Positions 61,201-64,000 of a stretch of 64,000 nucleotides of DNA are shown one piece after another. Under the pieces are notes generated by a model that saw only the letters and a program-made list of their open reading frames with translations, did not search any database and was not told the origin of the DNA. Origin of the DNA: Microvelia longipes (taxonomy: Eukaryota > Arthropoda > Insecta > Hemiptera > Veliidae); contig JACMZG010001911.1 in NCBI GenBank assembly GCA_018340805.1, positions 51,937,657 through 52,001,656 on the forward strand, given 5' to 3'. Every line of letters starts with the position of its first letter. The first letter of the stretch is position 1. Both the position numbers and the translations under genes were made by a program.

Positions 61201-62314
61201 GTCGTCTCCTGGAAAATTCCATCCTCTCTGACTAAATAGCTGTTAGCGAAATGTTATTGTTTGTTATATGTCAAACAATAACACCGAAAATTAGCGTGTT
61301 CTAGAGAAACCTCTAGGAATAAAAATTTTGTACCTACATACATACATTCACTAGAAATTTCACTACAAGGGGCTAGAAGCTGAGTCCCTTACCTGGTCAT
61401 CAAAGCATGGAGAGTTTACTTGTTTTTCGTAATTCTTGATTAATCAAATGAGTTAAAGTTAAGGATTCTGTCAGAATATCATAAACTAGCTAGACCATAA
61501 CTTTTGGATTTAATGGCGGGTGTCTAAATACTTTCAGATAGTTATGTACTGAGTACAATACCCCGATCCTATATACATGTCCTGCCTAAAGCTTCCCAAA
61601 ATGTATGTATAACGAGTAACTTTGTCACGATGACGTAAGCCCTAAAATCATGTTCTATTTGTAACTCTTAATTTAGCCACGGCACTAACTTTATGACAAG
61701 ATAGCGTGTTCAGTGTCTGATCATAGTTTTGATACAGATGTTGAGAGTGATTGATGGTCTGAACCTCATCACATATCTTATCTGCCACTCTGACTCTAGC
61801 CATAACTTTAAAACAATTTAAATGCTTGTGTCCGAAAACTTACAGCTTTGATGGATAGTTTGAGTACCGGGTAATCTATTCCCTGAACCCAAATACATAT
61901 CCTTTCCGAAACTCCAAAACTTGCCATGACTTCAGGACAGAATGGTGAGTGTCTGATCCCGTAGACTGGAGAATCGTGGTACAATAAGCGTGTCTTCAGA
62001 CCATTCGCTGCCCCTACATTACACTATAACAAAACCAAGATTATAATTTAGTAATTACTTTCCTATGTTCCTAATTGTTCTTTCTCTCTTTAGTATAAAA
62101 AACTAATATATAATATATATATATATACACAACAAGCAACAATTGGATTGATTAGCAAGAAAGCGCGTATTTCAAAGAAAATTCGCCCGGTTTGCAAACC
62201 TTGTGCCAGAATTATTTTGAAGTAATAAACTAAAATAAGACGATAATATATTAGCGCCAGCACCATGATTTGAACCTGAGAACCCTAGCTTGAGTAGTAT
62301 ATATATATTATATA

Positions 62315-62391
<77 letters not shown>

Positions 62392-63816
62392 GCTAAACGA
62401 ACTTTTTTCTAGTTGGGGACCCTGCCACGAGCCATCTCAATTGCGATTTTTTCAAAGAAAATTCGTTAAAAGGTTTAGCCAGCTCCTTAAAGTGAAAGCT
62501 GTTGCTCTTTTATGAGGACCTTTCAGATATTATCTGAAACTCTGTCGCAGTTAATATATGTATTTATTAAAAATATTCTTAGTCCCATTATCGTGTATCG
62601 TTATAGTCATTCTGATGTTAATATTAGGGTTCTTCCTTCTAACTAACTTATTTAAAGGGTTTGTAATATTAGATTCATCTAATGGCTTATCTAAACCAAA
62701 AATAAGCGACATTTACTAGTTGCCTTTATTGACAACCCTCAATAAAAACCAACCCTCGGTTGGCCTTCAATTAAAATTGACCATGGACAACCGTTCAGTG
62801 TTTTTCATGTATACAAGTATATTTAGGTTTGTACTCTATATTGAGACTAAATAATCTATTTATTTGGTTGGTCACAAAATATTGTTTATATAAACTTGGT
62901 TCGTCTCTCTCGTCTGGTGATTTTAAGTACAGCTTGAGGCTTTATTCTGTAGTCAGCCTTAATAAAGAGACTCTGGACCTATAGATCCTAATATTAGCCT
63001 ACAACCTATATTTTTAGTACTTTTAATAGTATTTCTACCAGAAAGAATATCACCAAACATTTATGTATTGAATTATAGGTAGATTAACGAAGAAATCAAT
63101 CCTTTAAAATTTTCTGTTTATTTACATTAACATGTAATGTGATATAATTTCTAGGGTCGGCGGGAAAAGGCACATAACTCATTTTACTGAATTTTTCTTA
63201 AAAGTAAACAAAACATATTAGCTTCAAAATGTGTAAAAGAAAAATTTTAATTTTCCATAAAAATGTATTTTTATTCATTTACCTTATTTAACGATAGTTT
63301 TGACTTAAGTAGTTTTTACGTTTGGTTAAGTAAGGTCTGAGAAATACTTTAATCGTATAAAAAAATGTCAATAACTTATGTGTTTTTTCCCGCTGACCCT
63401 AGATTTATGCATTGAGTTCAAAATTTTGTTAAAACATCTAGTTTCTCAGAAATTTTGATGAAATCTGTTTGTGCGACCAAATCAGAGTGATAAGTGGTAG
63501 ATAAGTGAGATAATCACTTATCTATTATTTCGCTTGAAAACCAGAGATTTAGACTTGCTGAACTTGAAAAAAACCATTGAATATTTTTTTTCCTAGTTTT
63601 GATTTTATAACTAAACTAGGAACATTTTGTGGATAAGGAACGCTTGGATAATCTGAAACTTTACCTTTATTATTGGTCCAGAGTCAGTTGCTACATAGAA
63701 AGTCATCGGCTCTACGGGATGGAATGCTAAATCGTATCCTATGCAGTGATGTTTTTTTACCTCAACTCTTTTTAACTTTTTTGGTGATGCGCCTTCTCTA
63801 TCTATGTCTATATAGG
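55935..63816 (-). CDS. Axonemal dynein intermediate chain, DNAI4/WDR78-like (3' part)
   Basis: WD-repeat intermediate chains hold heavy chains of ciliary/flagellar dynein arms; in insects they act mainly in sperm and chordotonal cilia. Exons on the - strand: 63665-63816 (YDLAFHPVEPMTFYVATDSG), 60540-60700 (EDVDWSPSHASILACVTNDC then LYLWDLQRSALNP), 58768-58845 (ILVGTENGSVVVYHLSEMP), 55935-56180 (Lys-rich LRVKINKLLKSKLKKV, acidic tail, stop TAA). These match the last WD blades; LYLWDLQRSALNP, the LTTVKFSP block and ILVG..VYHLSEMP are closest to DNAI4, but DNAI1/2 cannot be excluded. Splice sites fit. The 63665 exon ends in phase 0 while the 60700 exon starts with two leftover bases, so at least one exon, the one that should carry the FLTCSADWxVxIW-type blade, is missing from 60701-63664. 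The 5' part lies beyond the window. Confidence 0.68.
56265..57313. mobile_element. Inverted-repeat element in the last dynein-gene intron
   Basis: The right arm 57222-57313 (GGTATGATTATGACCAGATT, GGTCGAAACGTTACACTAAA, TGTTTAACCCTATTGGATAC) is the reverse complement of 56265-56318 plus 56797-56845 joined. The left arm is split by the next element. The centre is non-coding. Confidence 0.75.
56318..56796. mobile_element. Nested inverted-repeat element inserted in that arm
   Basis: GGTACTTATTTACTTGGTTC on the left and GAACCAAGTAAATAAGTGCC on the right are inverted ends. The same TTGGTTCCCAACATAAA..TTGGGACCC motif recurs inside at 56336 and 56549. The outer element reads through once this segment is removed. 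Confidence 0.75.
57735..57855 (+). repeat. 5S-like repeat, small 5' fragment
   Basis: ATATCCGTTTAAAACCAGTA, TTTTCTGTCTGTCTGTGTG and TTTATCATCGTAGTCC correspond to the first third of the family. Confidence 0.5.
58015..58270. repeat. (CA)n and (AT)n microsatellites
   Basis: A short (CA)n leads into (AT)n at 58033-58108; a second (AT)n runs at 58220-58268. Confidence 0.95.
58975..59697 (+). repeat. 5S-like repeat, full-length
   Basis: Runs from TTTTTACTTTTTCTCTTTTG to AGGTACCCTGTACCCGATTT. It has a core at 59519-59580 (AGTAGCATTGAGGATGGTCA, GTATGGGTGACCG), then GGACGAGCAAAGCGAGTCCG and TAGCGAATCCGATGTGATGA. A useful reference for the family order. It lies in a dynein-gene intron. Confidence 0.85.
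60103..60225 (-). repeat. Dispersed repeat shared with 33735-33870
   Basis: ATGCATATGCTACAACACGA, CTGGGAATGATT and GGTAAAAAAGACCTTCTTCA: the inverted counterpart of the copy in the halfway intron. Confidence 0.6.
60701..61489 (-). other. Dynein-gene intron; expected exon not found
   Basis: Searched on the - strand for a WD blade with W-SP/NPF and DW-IW motifs; none is seen. Confidence 0.5.
61490..61985. repeat. Degenerate tandem repeat
   Basis: Four diverged units can be aligned from GACCATAACTTTTGG (61493), CACTAACTTTATGAC (61684), GCCATAACTTTAAAAC (61800) and GCCATGACTTCAGGAC (61922), each followed by an A..GTGTCTGA/AAA-type word. Spacing varies from 116 to 190 bp. Confidence 0.4.
62280..62390. 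repeat. (AT)n followed by (TG)n microsatellite
   Basis: AT dinucleotides to 62336, then a pure TG run to about 62388. Confidence 0.95.
62391..63664 (-). other. Dynein-gene intron, nothing else seen
   Basis: No exon, RNA gene or element with defined ends is supported. Confidence 0.5.
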
Positions 63817-64000
63817 CTAAAACGTAAATACCATGGAAGTGTAGTTATAAGAACATATCTCAGAACATCTAAACAAATCTTAGAAATATAATATGAACAA
63901 AATGAAGAAAAATTTTTCATAAATGCTTTTTTGTTTTGTTTAATGTATTTTATTATTGCAATTGCTACTTATTCAAGGAAGTTGAAAATGGTCAAGGTTT

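Noticed and set aside
61900..61990. Candidate missing WD exon on the - strand
   Set aside because: It reads open for about 30 codons but lacks WD-blade residues and belongs to the local tandem repeat.

Overview
The window is A+T-rich, intron-rich, repeat-laden animal nuclear DNA, most likely from an insect. The signs are small exons with GT-AG introns of 0.1 to several kb, a Mag-type Ty3/Gypsy retrotransposon, a tRNA-derived SINE family, Jockey-like LINE debris, many inverted-repeat (MITE-like) elements and long (AT)n tracts. The species is not resolved. Nothing looks bacterial or viral.

Three spliced protein genes can be reconstructed by joining exons with matching phases. (1) On the + strand, 4810-12217 holds the 3' six exons of an RdgB-beta/PITPNC1-type class IIB phosphatidylinositol transfer protein, including an 8-nt microexon; the N-terminal exons are not seen. 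(2) On the - strand, 40975 down to 27800 holds nine exons of a leucine-rich-repeat, single-pass membrane protein that I recognise as insect halfway/singed wings 2. It is complete to the stop codon, but the exon with the start codon is not identified. (3) On the - strand, 63816 down to 55935 holds four exons from the 3' end of a WD-repeat axonemal dynein intermediate chain, closest to DNAI4/WDR78; at least one WD exon is missing between the first two. The three genes have unrelated jobs and no operon-like relationship.

The rest is mobile and repetitive DNA. The dominant family (about 0.7 kb when full length; at least 13 copies or fragments in both orientations) carries in its middle a stretch matching the internal control region of 5S rRNA. 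This is the most interesting repeat here. Its end has also expanded into a 20-bp minisatellite, and one copy is split by a 2.2-kb transposon with an 8-bp target duplication, which itself contains a further inverted-repeat element.

Layout: 1-4.8 kb, gene-poor with degenerate 410-440 bp tandem units; 4.8-12.2 kb, PITP gene with LINE and SINE pieces in its introns; 12.2-27.8 kb, repeats including a long-armed foldback element and nested transposons; 27.8-41 kb, halfway; 41-55.9 kb, minisatellites, a complete but mutated Mag-like retrotransposon (44720-49092), a SINE and MITEs; 55.9-63.8 kb, dynein intermediate chain with a nested inverted-repeat element in its last intron.
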